This document shows positions 10,864 through 22,572 of a DNA stretch of 64,000 nucleotides, piece by piece. Location of the stretch: assembly GCA_038501195.1 (NCBI GenBank), contig JBBPUQ010000001.1:3100001-3164000 (forward strand), written 5' to 3'. A model generated the notes under the pieces. It did no database searches, had not been told where the DNA came from, and worked only from the letters and a program-made list of their open reading frames with translations. How positions within the stretch are numbered: the stretch's first letter is position 1; every line of letters begins with the position of its first letter. Both the position numbers and the translations under genes were made by a program. This DNA is from Nemania diffusa (taxonomy: Eukaryota > Ascomycota > Sordariomycetes > Xylariales > Xylariaceae).

Positions 10864-12105
10864 ATGGATCCTCATGATATTCTTAAAGTCTCCAGGGGCG
10901 CTGACGAGGCAGAAATTGATAGGGCCTTCCGGAGACTATCCATCGTGTACCACCCAGATAAGAGGAACCCGGCGACAGTGCCCGCTGGTTCGGAAACCCC
11001 GGCTCAGCGTCAAGCCCGTGAAAAACGAAACCATGACCGTTATGCGGAGATCACCAACGCCCGTGACACCCTCATCGAGCACCTCAGGCGGGGAAACGAT
11101 GATGAAGAATGGCGCCCCAGTTATCCCGCGTACCCCGAAGAGCCAAGCTCGCGACGAAGTGAACATAGATCCTCGCATGGTAGGGATTCACATTCTAGTA
11201 AGCACCGTTCACATTCCTCGCATCATAGGGATTCACATTCTAGTAAGCACCGTTCACATAAATCCTCGCATCATAGGGATTCACATTCTAGTAAGCATCA
11301 TTCCCATAAATCCTCGCGTAACAGCAGCTCATATAATGATTATTCGCAATACGGCGGCGAGTCGAGTTTCGGTAAGGAAAGCCGCAGCTCATATGATTAT
11401 TCGCCATACGGCGGTGAGTCGAGTTTCGGTAGGGAAAGCCGTAGCTCATATGATTATTCGCCATACGGCGGAGAGTCGAGTTTCCGTGAGGAAAGCCGCA
11501 GCTCATATGATTATTCGCCATACGGCGGAGAGTCGAGTTTCCGTGAGGAAAGCCGCAGCTCATATGATTATTCGCCATACGGCGGAGAGTCGAGTTTCCG
11601 TAGGGAAAGCCGTAGCTCATATGAATATTCGTCATATGGCGGAGAGTCGAGTTTCCGTGAGGAAAGCCGTAGCTCTTTTGAAGATCCTGCCGACATATCC
11701 ATTTACACCCGGGGGCTCGATGTCGAGTTGGAGAGTGAGGATGTAATGGAGGAGCGCATTGTTCGACTCCTCGGGCTCCTCGCCCGTAAGGTACCGTCGG
11801 GGGACCGAGAGTCCTCAGACGTCGTCGCGTCATTCGAGCGCCTTCGCGCTAAAAACCGCCAGGTCGGTCAAAGGATCCGCGAAGCTAAAGACCGCCTTCG
11901 AGCTGGGGGTAATAGGACCCGGACCCTCGCTGAGAGCCGTGAATTACACGACTTTGGGATATCTACTTCATTAAGCGTGCAAACCCATTTTTACGATATG
12001 GAACATTTCCTTGTGGAACTAAACCTCATCTTGACGACCTCCTCGATGTCCCGTTCCACCTTACTCAATAAACTACGCGAGGCTTTTACTCGGTCCACAG
12101 TTTAA
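10864..12105 (+). CDS. J-domain (DnaJ/HSP40-type) protein with tandem repeats
   Basis: Single exon, 413 residues from the ATG at 10864; the open frame extends upstream without another ATG. Residues 2-75 are a J domain (DPHDILKVSRGADEAEID...AFRRLSIVYHPDK) with the HPD tripeptide at 30-32 that stimulates Hsp70 ATPase. Residues 103-149 are three His/Ser/Lys-rich repeats (HSSKHRSH). Residues 155-269 are six 19-20 residue repeats of the form SSYDYSPYGGESSFREESR, rich in Ser, Tyr and Gly, probably disordered. The C-terminal 140 residues are helical and charged (FERLRAKNRQVGQRIREAKDRL) and resemble nothing that I know. There is no G/F region, zinc finger or transmembrane segment, so it is a class C J protein. 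Partner and role are unknown; the low-complexity repeats suggest self-association. Confidence 0.85.
   Translation: MDPHDILKVSRGADEAEIDRAFRRLSIVYHPDKRNPATVPAGSETPAQRQAREKRNHDRYAEITNARDTLIEHLRRGNDDEEWRPSYPAYPEEPSSRRSEHRSSHGRDSHSSKHRSHSSHHRDSHSSKHRSHKSSHHRDSHSSKHHSHKSSRNSSSYNDYSQYGGESSFGKESRSSYDYSPYGGESSFGRESRSSYDYSPYGGESSFREESRSSYDYSPYGGESSFREESRSSYDYSPYGGESSFRRESRSSYEYSSYGGESSFREESRSSFEDPADISIYTRGLDVELESEDVMEERIVRLLGLLARKVPSGDRESSDVVASFERLRAKNRQVGQRIREAKDRLRAGGNRTRTLAESRELHDFGISTSLSVQTHFYDMEHFLVELNLILTTSSMSRSTLLNKLREAFTRSTV
11170..11310 (+). repeat. Coding minisatellite, 45/48-bp unit, three copies
   Basis: Three nearly identical units at 11170-11214 (45 bp), 11215-11262 (48 bp) and 11263-11310 (48 bp), each beginning TCCTCGCAT. 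They encode His/Ser/Lys-rich repeats in the J-domain protein. The length difference is one codon, so the frame is kept. Confidence 0.9.
11326..11670 (+). repeat. Coding minisatellite, 57-bp unit, six copies
   Basis: Units start at AGCTCATAT at 11326 (60 bp, one extra codon), 11386, 11443, 11500, 11557 and 11614 (57 bp each), with a degenerate start of a seventh at 11671. Neighbouring units differ by only a few bases, so expansion is recent. The 19-residue product is SSYDYSPYGGESSFREESR. Confidence 0.95.
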
Positions 12106-12638
12106 TTGGGCAGATTGATACTTACTTCGTTCTTGGTGACCAGAAAAAATCGGGCGGGAAAGGGAGATAGACGATAGCTTACATACTGCATAGTCTGTTT
12201 TTAGCGTGTGTTTTCAACCCTAAAAAAGGGTGGAGTTAGGGATAATAAATTCATAAATTGTATATAACTGTTTTGAACCATGTGATGTGTAAAGTGAGCA
12301 AGCTAGCCACCTAAAGAGGAACAAATCTATAACGTAATAGGGCTTGAATGAGTTGGTAACCATCCAACTACGTACAATATGTTGGCCAAGAGCATTCATC
12401 TCCCATAGTGGAGCCTTCGCGATTAGTTGTTGGCTTTCATTCGGCGTGAGTCAGAGAGCGAATGGCGCGGCTGCAGGTTTATTTCACGTCATTAAAGGCT
12501 TATTCGGCCTTTATATCATATTAGGAGTCAATCAATAGTTTATAACCAAATATATATTTTTCTTAGACCTCTTTTGAGTGTGATTATAGTCTCATGTTTC
12601 TTTTGACACGAGTATTTGCTCGAAGTATGGCATCTTTT
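12106..12638. other. Convergent 3' flanks, no gene
   Basis: Lies between the stop of the J-domain gene and the stop of the minus-strand nucleoside transporter. No coding frame or RNA gene is evident. Confidence 0.5.
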
Positions 12639-14768
12639 CTATGAATTTAACACCTTGGATGCGAGACCAATTCCCTCAGTATAGACCATACCAGCAACAG
12701 CTGCAGAGCTCAGGGTAGAGACAATACCAGCAGCTAGGGCCGAGACAGCAACCCTGGAGACATCAGCAGCACGGCCCGGGGCGATCTGAGAAAGGACACC
12801 AATTTGTGTTCCGAGCGAACCAATGTTGCCAAAACCCTATATTCACTCATGTTAGTTTCCTAGATTTTGGATCGAGAGACATCATAAACTTACACAGCAA
12901 GCGTAGGTGGCAATGATAGTTGCGCGAGGGCTGAGCGACGTGTAACGAGGATCGGTGGTCAGAGCGATGAAGGCAGCGAATTCGTTGATGATAATCTTCT
13001 GGCCGATAAGCTCACCAACCTGAAGAAGCTCGCCCTTGGGTACACCAAGGAGCCAGGCAACAGGATAGAAGATGTAGCCAAGGAGGAACTGTAGGGTGAG
13101 CTGAGGATCATTGATACCCCAGTAACCGCCCCACCAGGAGAGAAGGCCGTTGATCAGGCCCACGAAAGCAATGATGCAGAGCAGCGTGGCGACAATCATG
13201 CCGGCGATTTTGATACCCAGCCAGGCACCGTTAGCAAATGCGTGGAGGGGGTTGGCAGCCCTGTCTTCGTCGTTCTCTGGCACAACTACGCGTCCGGCAG
13301 TCAGGGACACTTCGGTCTCGGGGTATCGCATCTTAGAGATGGCGAGCGAGGCAGGAATGGACATGATGCAGGACGAGACGAGGGCCTGCGCATTGAGACC
13401 GAGGCCAATGTAGGCAACCAAGACGGAACCGGCAATGGTGGCGAAACCACAGGTCATAACCTGATGAAGCTCGGCCATGGTGAGATGCGGAACGAAGGGG
13501 CGAACCAACATGGCGGATTCACCCTGGCCGATGAAGGGAGTGGCTGACGCGACGACGGCCTCACCTCCAGACACACGCAGGGTCCAGAAGAAGAAAACAG
13601 CAAATTTACCGATGAACCACTGAATGAGCCCGACGTGGAAGAGCAGAGCTACCAAGGCCACGAAGAAGATGATGGGTGGGATAACACCGACAAAGAACCA
13701 AGGTAAGTTCGGTACGGTGTCATCGGTCAAGAATACGACACCCTGGTTGGCGAAGCCGAGCAGAGTACGAGCTAGTGTGGAAATGAAGTTGAAGATATCG
13801 TAACCGGCATGTGTTCGCAGGACGAAAAGAGCCACGATAAATTGAGAAAGCATACCGCCTGAGGCAACAAGTCAGCTCGCATTCTACCCGGCAATTCCGA
13901 TAGGCGGGGCTTCATGACTACTTACCAATAACAGTGTGCCAGGGAATGGCAGAGAATTTCTTGGACGTTACTGACATCAGGAAGATCATGACAATCAGAC
14001 CAAAGAGAGCCTGGAGACGGCCGAGCCTCGTGTTGTCGCCAGACTCGGCGGGCACCAAGGTGCCAAGAAGAAAGACGCCAACTGTTCCAACGGCAGCGAG
14101 TGGCTGGTGGAGGAACTTGGGGATAAGCTCATAGACCCTGAAGACGGTATGGCGCCATACGACCTTGACCGGTGCCATGACGTATTTGACGGGAAGCCAT
14201 AGTAAGATGATGCGCAGCGTGATGGCAAGGTAAACCAGGAAAGGGATCAACCAGTTCTTGGTCTTGCGAAACTTGACCAGGCCAAAGATCCACCAGCTGT
14301 TGGCGCGCAACACAGGATTGCATTAGCTACTGCCATGGCGAATGGGGGACGTGTCGCCGCAGGAGAACACGACGGATAACAATTCGGTACTCACGCAGTA
14401 AAGACAAGCCAGATGAAGAGGTGGATAGGAAGCCTCAGAATTCGATACCACTTCTTGAGAAAACCGGTGGGCGAGGCGGGGTCGTTCGCGTCACGCGAGG
14501 CGTCGACATTGCCCATCTCCTCGTCGGTGCCAAGCGAGTTCTTGTCCATGCCCTTCTCAAAGCTCTGCGCACGGCTCTGCTGCGTCATGTCGGCGTAGAC
14601 AACCTCGTGAGGGTGGTTGGCGTGGTTAGCAGCAGCACCGCCGTGATGAACGTGTTCATGGAGATGCTCGTGGTGGAGATCAGCATGAGACTCGGCCGTG
14701 GGTGTCACGCCCTCCAGTGGAGAGGCGGCGCCGAGGCCTTGGCCCTTCTCTTCTTCGGGAGAGCCCAT
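12639..14768 (-). CDS. Concentrative nucleoside transporter (CNT/SLC28 family)
   Basis: Membrane protein expected to import nucleosides with a cation gradient. Four exons on the minus strand: 14768-14395, 14296-13926, 13858-12894 and 12836-12639, giving 635 residues with all phases matching. The N-terminal 140 residues are cytosolic and include a His-rich patch (HADLHHEHLHEHVHHGG). Then come WLVFTAWWIFGLV, the core with GVIPPIIFF, SGGEAVVASATPFIGQGESAMLVRPF, MTCGFATIAGSVL, IINEFAAF, and the final GFGNIGSLGTQIG and APGR motifs of the family. The ATG at 14768 starts MGSPEEEK; the frame upstream of it has no ATG and runs into a CAG-type repeat in the 5' UTR. The family and the sizes of all four exons are consistent with an intact gene. 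Confidence 0.95.
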
Positions 14769-14771
14769 TGT

Positions 14772-14788
14772 GCAGCAGCAGCAGCAGC
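14772..14788. repeat. Short GCA trinucleotide repeat in 5' UTR
   Basis: Five GCA units directly upstream of the CNT start codon (read on the minus strand as TGC). In a longer translation it would give the Cys run that I excluded from the protein. Confidence 0.8.
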
Positions 14789-17700
14789 GCAGCGCAGTGA
14801 GCGGTCTCAGACACTTGTTCAGCCAGTCCAATCGCAGTCCGCTGAGGCGCCACAGGAGCTACAGGCCCACGACTGGGTGTCGTCGTCGGGGAGGGAGACA
14901 CGGGAGAGAAAGAAAGAGGATTGCGGCCGAAGGGGCTGGAGATCTCTTCTCTGCTGCACGCATGCTGGGGAGAGGAGACGGATGCAGTATTATACTCGTA
15001 CACACATCAGCACTTACAGCAGCAGCAATTACTTGCTTGCACCAGCGCCAAGACGATCCCCACCCGCAGCTATCTCGTCCAACTGCTTGATTGGGTTGCT
15101 GGCCAACGTCCATCATGCTCCCCATTACTCTTTTCGCCGCCGCAATCTCGTGTGGATCGCAGGCTGACGATGATCGCGCGGTTGCAGTTGGTCTAGACGA
15201 GAAAACCAAGGGCCGCGCTAGGACATGGGTGCGCCATGGTGCGCCATGGGTATCCTTCTGGAAGTGGAAGGACCTTCTTGTGCGCCGGCCACCCGTACTT
15301 GGGTACTGTACAGAATCAGAATAGGCCCGCCTTAGAACGCCTTAGAGCTGATAGCCGTGGGACAGAGGGTTTGGCCCTCGTTGTGTACAGCGTTGTACCC
15401 TGTACAGCGTCCTGCGGTACACTAGAACCCGTGGAGCGCTTCTGTGGGCTCTGCACAGGCTGTCGTTTGGTCTACCGCGGGCAGCAGTGATCAGCGGGTC
15501 GAAGTACCGTACTGTACAGAATACAGCACACATCGTTACTCGGAGTTCCCACTATCTCCCTAGGTCAGTACCTAAGGCATGCTGCGCTACACAGATACCT
15601 AGTGCGCCAAGAGAGGTCGGGGTGCCGGGTATCTATCTCTCTGCGCACTAACGGGGGCCAGGACTGTGAATCAAGCAAACTTTTTCACTGTGCCTCGGTG
15701 CATGTGCTTCCACTGAGTACCTACTGGCGAGGCAACACTGCGTGTAGGTGTAGGTAACCAACTACCTGCATACCTACTGCCATCTTTTGATAGGGAAAGT
15801 AACAAAGAAACAAAAATAGGGTGTGAGTTACAATGAGTGAACGTAGCAGAAAAATCAGATTCAGCTTCTAAGAGCCAGTTATCTTGTTCTTGGCCCATCG
15901 GCCGGGCCACCAGACCAGAGAGGGTCATCGCCAATTCCACGATATGAGTGGTCAAGATGCGTCCAGTCGGCCGCCATTCACGAATCCCCTCACCTGGTCC
16001 AACACTTGTCTCTCTGCCTCTCAAAGTCCTGCATACCTACGTATAAGTAATGCTACTGGGAACTTGTGGGCCCTTGTTTAACAGCAACGGTATTGAGGTT
16101 TCTTCGAGTTTACGTCTACGCAGTATACTGCAGTCGTACTCAAAACAAGGGTCACGAGAGTCAGCTCCTGCAAGCTGCAAGCATCGAACAAGGTAGCCTG
16201 CATGGCAAGCAACAAAACAAAACTTGCCCTCCCTCCGCAGCTACCGGTACTACCACACATACTGGAACGACACGCGGGAACAACACCATCATCCGTGGCA
16301 AAAGAGAGCTCGCGCTGACAGATGCAGCAGGGCTTCGGTGAAGCTCAGCCATTCATGTTGATCAACGAGAGTGTTGTGAGGTAACATTCCCAGAAGCCCG
16401 GGGCACGCAGGGGGTCATCGTGTGCCAAGCCGTCGACTCCGGCTGTACAGCACTGTACAGGATACAGCACGCTGTTCTCATTTCCCATTCGACAACCCCA
16501 AAGATAACAACTGCCAAGACCGCAAGGGTCTTGCTCGATAGGGCTCATGTCAGGTGGATTGGTAACTTCGTACTCACGATACGCACTTAGCAGCTATCTA
16601 CAAGTACTTCAATACAAGTAGCAGCTGAGAAAGTGGCATCTCTCCACCACGTTTGAAAGCGCCATTCCCCGCTCTCTGGATCGCCCTTGTTGAGCTGGGT
16701 AGCGAAGATAAGTGCTTCAGCCAAATACGCAGTACGACAAAGCAAAAGAGGCAATAAGTAGAAGAGCACGGATTAGGAAGACAGGTCGAATAAATACCGT
16801 ATCCCTCAGCTCAGCTCCATCTTTCCCAGAACAATATAACAACAAACAGCAATCTGTGTATAGGGATGTTTCATCGCGTTCGCTCTTGGATTTGTCTGCT
16901 CGTGTGACATTGGCCATTGGTCCATTCCCCGCGTCCCCGTCTCGGCCGGGGAAGGTCAACGCTAGGTACATTAGTTTGCATCAGCCATTCTACTGGAACC
17001 TCTTGTTTGCCTACCTATACCGAGAATCTCTATCTACGAAGTCGAGACCTTCAGTAGTTCGGGGCCGGTACCGCACCACTGTCTCCCTTCGCGGCACAAC
17101 GAACGCTTGGTGGCAGTGGACTGTACATACAAGCTGAGAATCTCGGTCCGTATTCACCTCGTCGATAAGCCGAAAGAACTTCCTACCTGCCATACTAGCT
17201 TAATATCTTCAACTACACTACGTTGAGTCTATATTAAGAACCGTTTAGACCGTTCGGCTTGGCAACATTTAATCTCTCTGCATTAAAATGAGGTATTGGA
17301 CTCTTCTTCGTAGCGGATACCCATCACCCTCCGTGTCGGGTATTGCTGTGGACCTGATAACAAACGAATTCGTTTCCTAGCCATCACCAGCCGGGAAAAT
17401 AAAAGGAAACGACTCAGAACTGCTAACCAGAGTGTGTGCCTAAACTTTACCAGTTGGCCAGAATGCCATCCACAGGCGTCTACTTCCTACTGCGAATATC
17501 AAATTCTGTCAAAAGCACTCCAACGAATAGGAAAATTCGGGAGCACAGAGTTAGGTGGGTGCTCGGCTAGGGCCTTATCAACTGGCTATCCTTATTCGTA
17601 TCATCTCCGTGGTGTTACAAATGTAAGCCACCAACGGGGCGATCGGTGCAACCTACTTATGTAGTTAGCCAGCCAGGTGGTGTCGAGAACTATTAATCCA

Positions 17701-18158
17701 GGACTAATAAGTAACAGCCCGTTGTTCTTATCACTCCAACAGCCTAGTTTTGGGCATCTTCGTGTGTTAGTTTGATCTCGCTGACGGCAATTCTCACTTA
17801 TTCTGCTAATCAAGCAGGCGGACCAAGAATATAGTTGAGAATAGCTCTGCTCTCTGCTCAGATAAGGGAGTAGAGTCGCTCGGAACCGGCCTCGATAGCA
17901 TCTATTCAACAGCCTATCTACGCAGTACCAGCTCAAATGGCAGAATATCTCATACAATCAACACCGTGCCGGTAGACACCGAGTCAACTACGCGGCGTCT
18001 TGGCCACTATTGAAGTTAGTAGATGCATCTCCCTATCTGTTGTTTCGAGTATCATTTTAGACATGTGTCGATGAGATCTACCCTATCTTATTCTATCTCA
18101 AACTCGAAAGAGCACCGAGAGAGTGTTTGTCGGCCCTTGCCGTAAGATCACTACAACC
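14789..18158. other. Gene-free interval of 3.4 kb
   Basis: Begins with the 5' UTR and promoter of the CNT gene. Several open frames of 60-140 codons exist on both strands but none shows a recognisable domain, codon pattern or clean exon structure. GTACAG and CTGTACAG motifs recur near 15365-15420, 15510 and 16445-16470. No tRNA or rRNA is seen. Confidence 0.5.
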
Positions 18159-18505
18159 ATGCGTGACATTGCATTAGCCATGCCGCAGGTAGGCGAGATC
18201 CGCGTTAACCAAGACGGAACGGCTTCGAGGCGCCAGTCCGTAAAGGCCCAATACCACGTGTGAATTGGGGTTGCACATTTGCCCAGACATACTAAGTCAC
18301 GGCACCATACTACCTACTTGCTTCAGCTGAACAGGCCTGGAAGAAGGTCATGGAACATAACTTCACAGACCGCTTTCGCTACTACCTCCCCAAGATATCA
18401 ATGATTCGCGGTACCTCCTTACTTGACAGCAAAAGATTGAGAGTTTCTTCTCCCAGCTGTGGTGCTACTAGATTGGGTAGAAGGTTGTGTCATTTAATCA
18501 ATTAA
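18159..18505 (+). pseudogene. Possible remnant of an unrecognised gene
   Basis: Two protein-like stretches lie close together in different frames. From the ATG at 18159 the frame reads MRDIALAMPQVGEIRVNQDG and on to QSVKAQYHV before a stop. From 18317 another frame reads LASAEQAWKKVMEHNFTDRF followed by RYYLPKISMIRG, then dwindles to a stop at 18503-18505. A GT donor and CAG acceptor exist between them (TTGCTTCAG at 18318-18326), but the phases do not match, so a simple intron does not join them. I read this as a decayed gene or an incomplete exon model. Family is not recognised. Confidence 0.35.
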
Positions 18506-18715
18506 GATAACTTTAAACCGTTGAGGTTTAAAGAGAATGAACGAGACCGTATGCGGTAAGGGTAAATGTTGCCATACCAAACCCGATCTTGCCATTCGTT
18601 TCGCTCCAATTCAACCGATTCTACGGTTGATAGAGAGCCAGGGAATAGTCGCCATAGCTTTAATAAACAGCGATTCGCACAAGAGACTGTACCACAGCAT
18701 AGAAGTCCTTTCTAT

Positions 18716-20648
18716 CTACGCATACTCCTCCGAAGCATCATCTACATCCGGATTTAATTCCGCCCCTGAGGGTGCATACAAATTAACACCTGCCAAGTCT
18801 TGACTAGGTATCTCCGAGAATCCCTCCGGAGTGTCCTTGCCGACATGCAGATACGCATACATCAAGGTCACTAGCGCCGCGACCAGGAGCAGTGCCGCAC
18901 AAAAGAGAAAGACGGGTTGCCCGCGGTCTCCTGTGTCTGTGTCTGCCCAATTAGCATTAGTATTTCTGATTGGGCCCTGGTTAGACTCACCGCCGCTACT
19001 GCTCTTACTGCTGCCATTCGCTGTCGCCCTCAGCGCAACGACGACAAACACGAACAAGGGGATGTTCACTGCGACACCCGGAGTTAGTTATTGCTGCTTT
19101 GAGCATGATTGGTATATGCGTTGTTGTTCTGGAAGCATCGTGGAAGGTTTCGTAAGACAGGGTTCTGGTTCGAACCAAAATGTAAAAAAAGAAAGATAGA
19201 CGCAGGGTTTACTTACTCAGGCTGTACACGCGGGCCCTTGTGTCGTCGGTCACAATCGTGCCGCGGTGATACGCAACGCTGGGCACGTAGATGCCGTTAC
19301 AGACCTCCAGCAGTAAGAACAAAATAAACAGTCCTATTTCTTGCCGGACGAGTGCTGCGGCCAAAAAGGACACTGCACTGATTACTAGGGCCCCCTCAAG
19401 GAGTTGTGTCGGAGCCGATGCGCGTCTGGTCGACCCCTGATGACCGCCGATCTGGTCTCCAGCTATCAGATTGAAAGACAGCGCGCCGAGAGCCATGATT
19501 GCCATGAACGAGGCAAAGATGACGCCGTGCGGGATAGCCTCGTCCTGTCCTGGGTGTTCTCTATCATGGGCATCTTGAAGCGTCTCGGGCCAGAAGAACA
19601 TGAAAAGAAAGATCGTCCCTTCAAAAGAACACGTTATGAAGCTCATAGCCCATACCCGGACATCCCACAGCGATGTCGTAGCCGAGCGCGACGGTAACTG
19701 CTCCTGTGCTTCTACTGCCTTGTCTCCGACCGCGTCAGCATCGGCCGCTGAGCTGGACCCCCAGTTCTCATTCCACGTGCGGACCATCAAGACCGCCGCG
19801 ACCAAGTCCAGAGCCTAGCATCTACCTATTAGTATAACCATAGCCAAAAGCAACACCCTGTCCTCCCATCTCGTGAGCAACTCCTTACCACACTAAGTAT
19901 AAACGGGTGAACCTTCGACCCCAGCGCCAGCACAACGCAGTGCCCCAGCACGCCCGCCACCACAGCCGCGACGCACTTCAGCGTCGTCATGAGCGCGAGC
20001 ACGGACCCCAGCGAGCGTGAGCTCCGCGCAAGCCCGCGCGCGTTGTACTCGGCGACGAGCCAGCTCTCGAACGCCGTCCACAGCAGCGCCAGCGCCACGC
20101 CCCCCAGCACCCGGCCCACGACCAGCACGGCCAGCCCGTCGAAGCACACGGACGCCGCGGCCAGCGAGTGCGCGCCGCAGAACGCCAGGCACGCCCGCCG
20201 CCTGCCGCACCGGTCCGCCAGAGACCCCGCAAAGAGCGCCGAGACGGCCGCCGCGACGTACGTGCTGATGTAGAGCGTCGCCACCGTCGCCTCGTCGAGC
20301 GTCTTCTCGTTGCGGAAGAGGGTGTACATGAACGGATTCTAAGAGGTGAGAAAACTTCGAGTTAGCGATAGCAGCTCGCTCATGGGTAGGTACCTAAGAT
20401 GCCTTTCCGGGCCTCGCGGGATATCGCCGTACCTGGAGCCATTCCGACCCGATGACGAGGAGGTAAACTGTCAGGAAGGTCCCCTCGAACTTCCTGGCAT
20501 CGTCGTCGAGGGGGCAGGGTTCTTGTTTCTCGGTGGGCGCTCCTCGTACTGAGGAGAGGATCGTCTTATGTTGTGAGATCGCAATCGCAATCGCGACGAG
20601 AAACACGAGGGCCAGCAACCCGATCCAGTATATGTTAATGTCCATCAT
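18716..20648 (-). CDS. MFSD5/molybdate-anion transporter-like MFS protein
   Basis: Twelve-helix membrane transporter of the MFS_5 (molybdate-anion transporter, MFSD5) family. Four exons on the minus strand: 20648-20433, 20338-19889, 19814-19217 and 19068-18716, giving 538 residues with all phases in register. Markers are SEWLQNPFMYTLF at the exon 1/2 join (family WLQGPYLY), SLADRCGRRRACL, ALLWTAFESWLVAEYNARGL, ENWGSS, ITCSFEGTIFLFMFFWPETL, and VYSLMNIPLFVFV near the end. The start is the second of two possible clustered Met codons after a long upstream frame; MMDINIYWIGLL is followed at once by the first helix. Exon 2 is much more GC-rich than the flanks. Molybdate as substrate is inferred only from family members in algae and animals. 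Confidence 0.9.
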
Positions 20649-21113
20649 TTTTTTCACTATGAATGATTTGTCTAGTCGAAAACGAAGTAGCAAAGCGCAG
20701 CACCGTAGTCGGCACAAAAGCCAGTAGGAGACCGTGCCATTTTTGGTGTCCTTTTTCGATATTCCTTCTACAACATGTATCAATGATCCCTAGGTGCAAT
20801 ATGTCTCTCGTGGACTGGTGGTGTAGCCTATGTTTCTAGTAAATTCCTCTCTAACGATAATTATTTCTTGAAATAGCAAAAGTCGTGGCGGTAGCGCCAC
20901 ATCAAGCGATGTTGCGATTAAATCGAGGGATGGCGTAAAGTAGTAGTCTCATAATGTGAATCATCCCTGCAAGAGTGCAGGCTAATGATGATGCCATCCG
21001 AATACCTATAACATCTTAATCATTAGAGATACAAGGCTGTCACAATGAAGAGAGTAATAGCAGTCGATGAACACTAAAGCAAGCTCAGTGTCCTTGATTA
21101 TGGGTATATTCTT
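20649..21113. other. Short intergenic region, no gene
   Basis: Holds the promoter of the MFSD5-like gene and the 3' flank of SSF1, which is on the same strand. Nothing else is seen. Confidence 0.5.
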
Positions 21114-22572
21114 TTATGAGCCAGCAATCTCTTCTCTCTCATCTTCCCACTCATCCTCATCCATCCCCTCATTAACAGCTTCTTCGCCATCTCCAGCTAG
21201 CCCTTCACTATCCAGCTCGTCATCTTCCATCATCTCGTCAAAGAGATCACTATTATTGCCATTCAGCTCATCATCGTCTTCGTCGTCATCGCCCTTTGCG
21301 CCACCTTGGGTTTTGTTGGCTGCCCGTTCTTCCCGTTTCTTCTCAACATTGGCCTTTTGCTGCTTTCTCCTAGCTTCTTTCTCCTTGGCTCTGGTCTCCC
21401 ATCGTTTATTAAGTTCTTGTACCTCCTGTTTAGATTTGTGGATGTGCTCATGCCACATCACCTTTCCAGAGCAGAGGCCCTCTTCCACTTTTGTCATGCG
21501 CAACTTCATACGCGGTCCAAGCTCGACGAGCTTAACTCGGCGCCGCTCCACCCTGTCATCATCTGCGTCGTGGTCGTCCCCATTCTCGCGCGCAGCACGA
21601 GCCTTAGTAGAAACCTTCCGAGGCGCATCTTCAAGCACTTCGACCTCAGCATCTGTGTCCATTTCGCTCCCACTCGTGACGTCTGTCATGTAACCCTCTC
21701 CGTTCTCGCCGCCAATCATGAAATCGGAAATATCTTCGAGCTTTCCCAGGTTTGGCACACCTCCTTTCCGTCCATTTTTCCCATTAAGGACCTTCTCGGC
21801 GGCATTGAGCCTCCGAAGTGCTCTAGAGATACCGGCAGCTTTAGTAGTTATAGCATAATGTCGGAAATTTAGGACAAATGAGCCATCATCCTTATCGCCA
21901 GCTGGTTCTCTGTTTATTAAAAGCACCCGCTGTATCGATTTAAGGGGAGTCGTCTGTGGGTTTATACGGGGGAACATGGACTGGAAAATGGTAGTCGTAA
22001 GTGTCTCGAGGTGCTTAGGAACACTAGAATGAGTGTCGACCCCAGGAGTAGAAATATTATTCATAATTAACTATAATAGAAGCAATTGGCATGTTAGCAA
22101 TGTATCGCTGGGGCAAATAGGTTCAGTATCTCCGTACCAAGGGAGGCGTGGCGTATTCCTTGCCACCACCTCGAGGTTGTCTCTGGGCCCGGCGCACGTC
22201 TTTGCTCAGAGAGTACTTCTCAACTCGAAAGTGCAGGGTTGGGCCTCTCGGCGTTGTGGCGACTCGGAGGTTCGTGTTGCCGGACTCGGATCGTGAGAAG
22301 AGCAGGAGGTGAGTGACGCCCAGGGGCCCTGTCATGGTGACATAGTCTCTCAAACGGTTTGCGCGACGCTCCCTTAAGCGGCTTGCAGTGCCAGGTTCCA
22401 TGACTTGACGAACATCTTTAGCCAACTGACTGACGCTCGAACCAACTTCGCCGGCGCCAATACGAATGACCATGCTTTTGGGGTCTTGAGCAGCAGAACG
22501 GTTGGTCGGTGCCTGGTGCTTGGGGTTGATGGCGCCCACATGGGTGCGCTTTTTGGTGCGCTGCTTTGCCAT
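21114..22572 (-). CDS. SSF1: Ribosome biogenesis protein SSF1 (Peter Pan homologue)
   Basis: Nucleolar Brix-domain protein needed for 60S subunit assembly, acting on 27S pre-rRNA in yeast. Two exons on the minus strand, 22572-22138 and 22070-21114, joined by a 67-nt intron, give 463 residues (yeast Ssf1 is about 453). The Brix domain fills roughly residues 28-290: PKSMVIRIG, VRQVMEPGTASRLRERRANRLRDYV, GPLGVTHLLLFSR, TLHFRVEKYSLSKD, then FPRINPQTTPLKSIQRVLLINR and FRHYAITTKAAGISRALRRL, ending with VELGPRMKLRMTKVEEG. The C-terminus is a Lys/Glu coiled coil and a long acidic tail, as usual in this family. Start MAKQRTKKRTHVG matches family N-termini. Confidence 0.96.

Noticed and set aside
10874..11833. 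Long frames overlapping the J-domain gene on both strands
   Set aside because: They repeat with the 57-bp unit only because its length is a multiple of three; the J-domain frame explains the DNA.
16712..17137. Open frame of 141 codons
   Set aside because: Composition is Ser/Arg-rich without any motif, and the region is full of equally long antisense frames.
19155..19170. GGTTCGAACC, reminiscent of a tRNA T-loop
   Set aside because: No acceptor stem, anticodon loop or D-loop can be formed around it; it lies inside an intron of the MFSD5-like gene.
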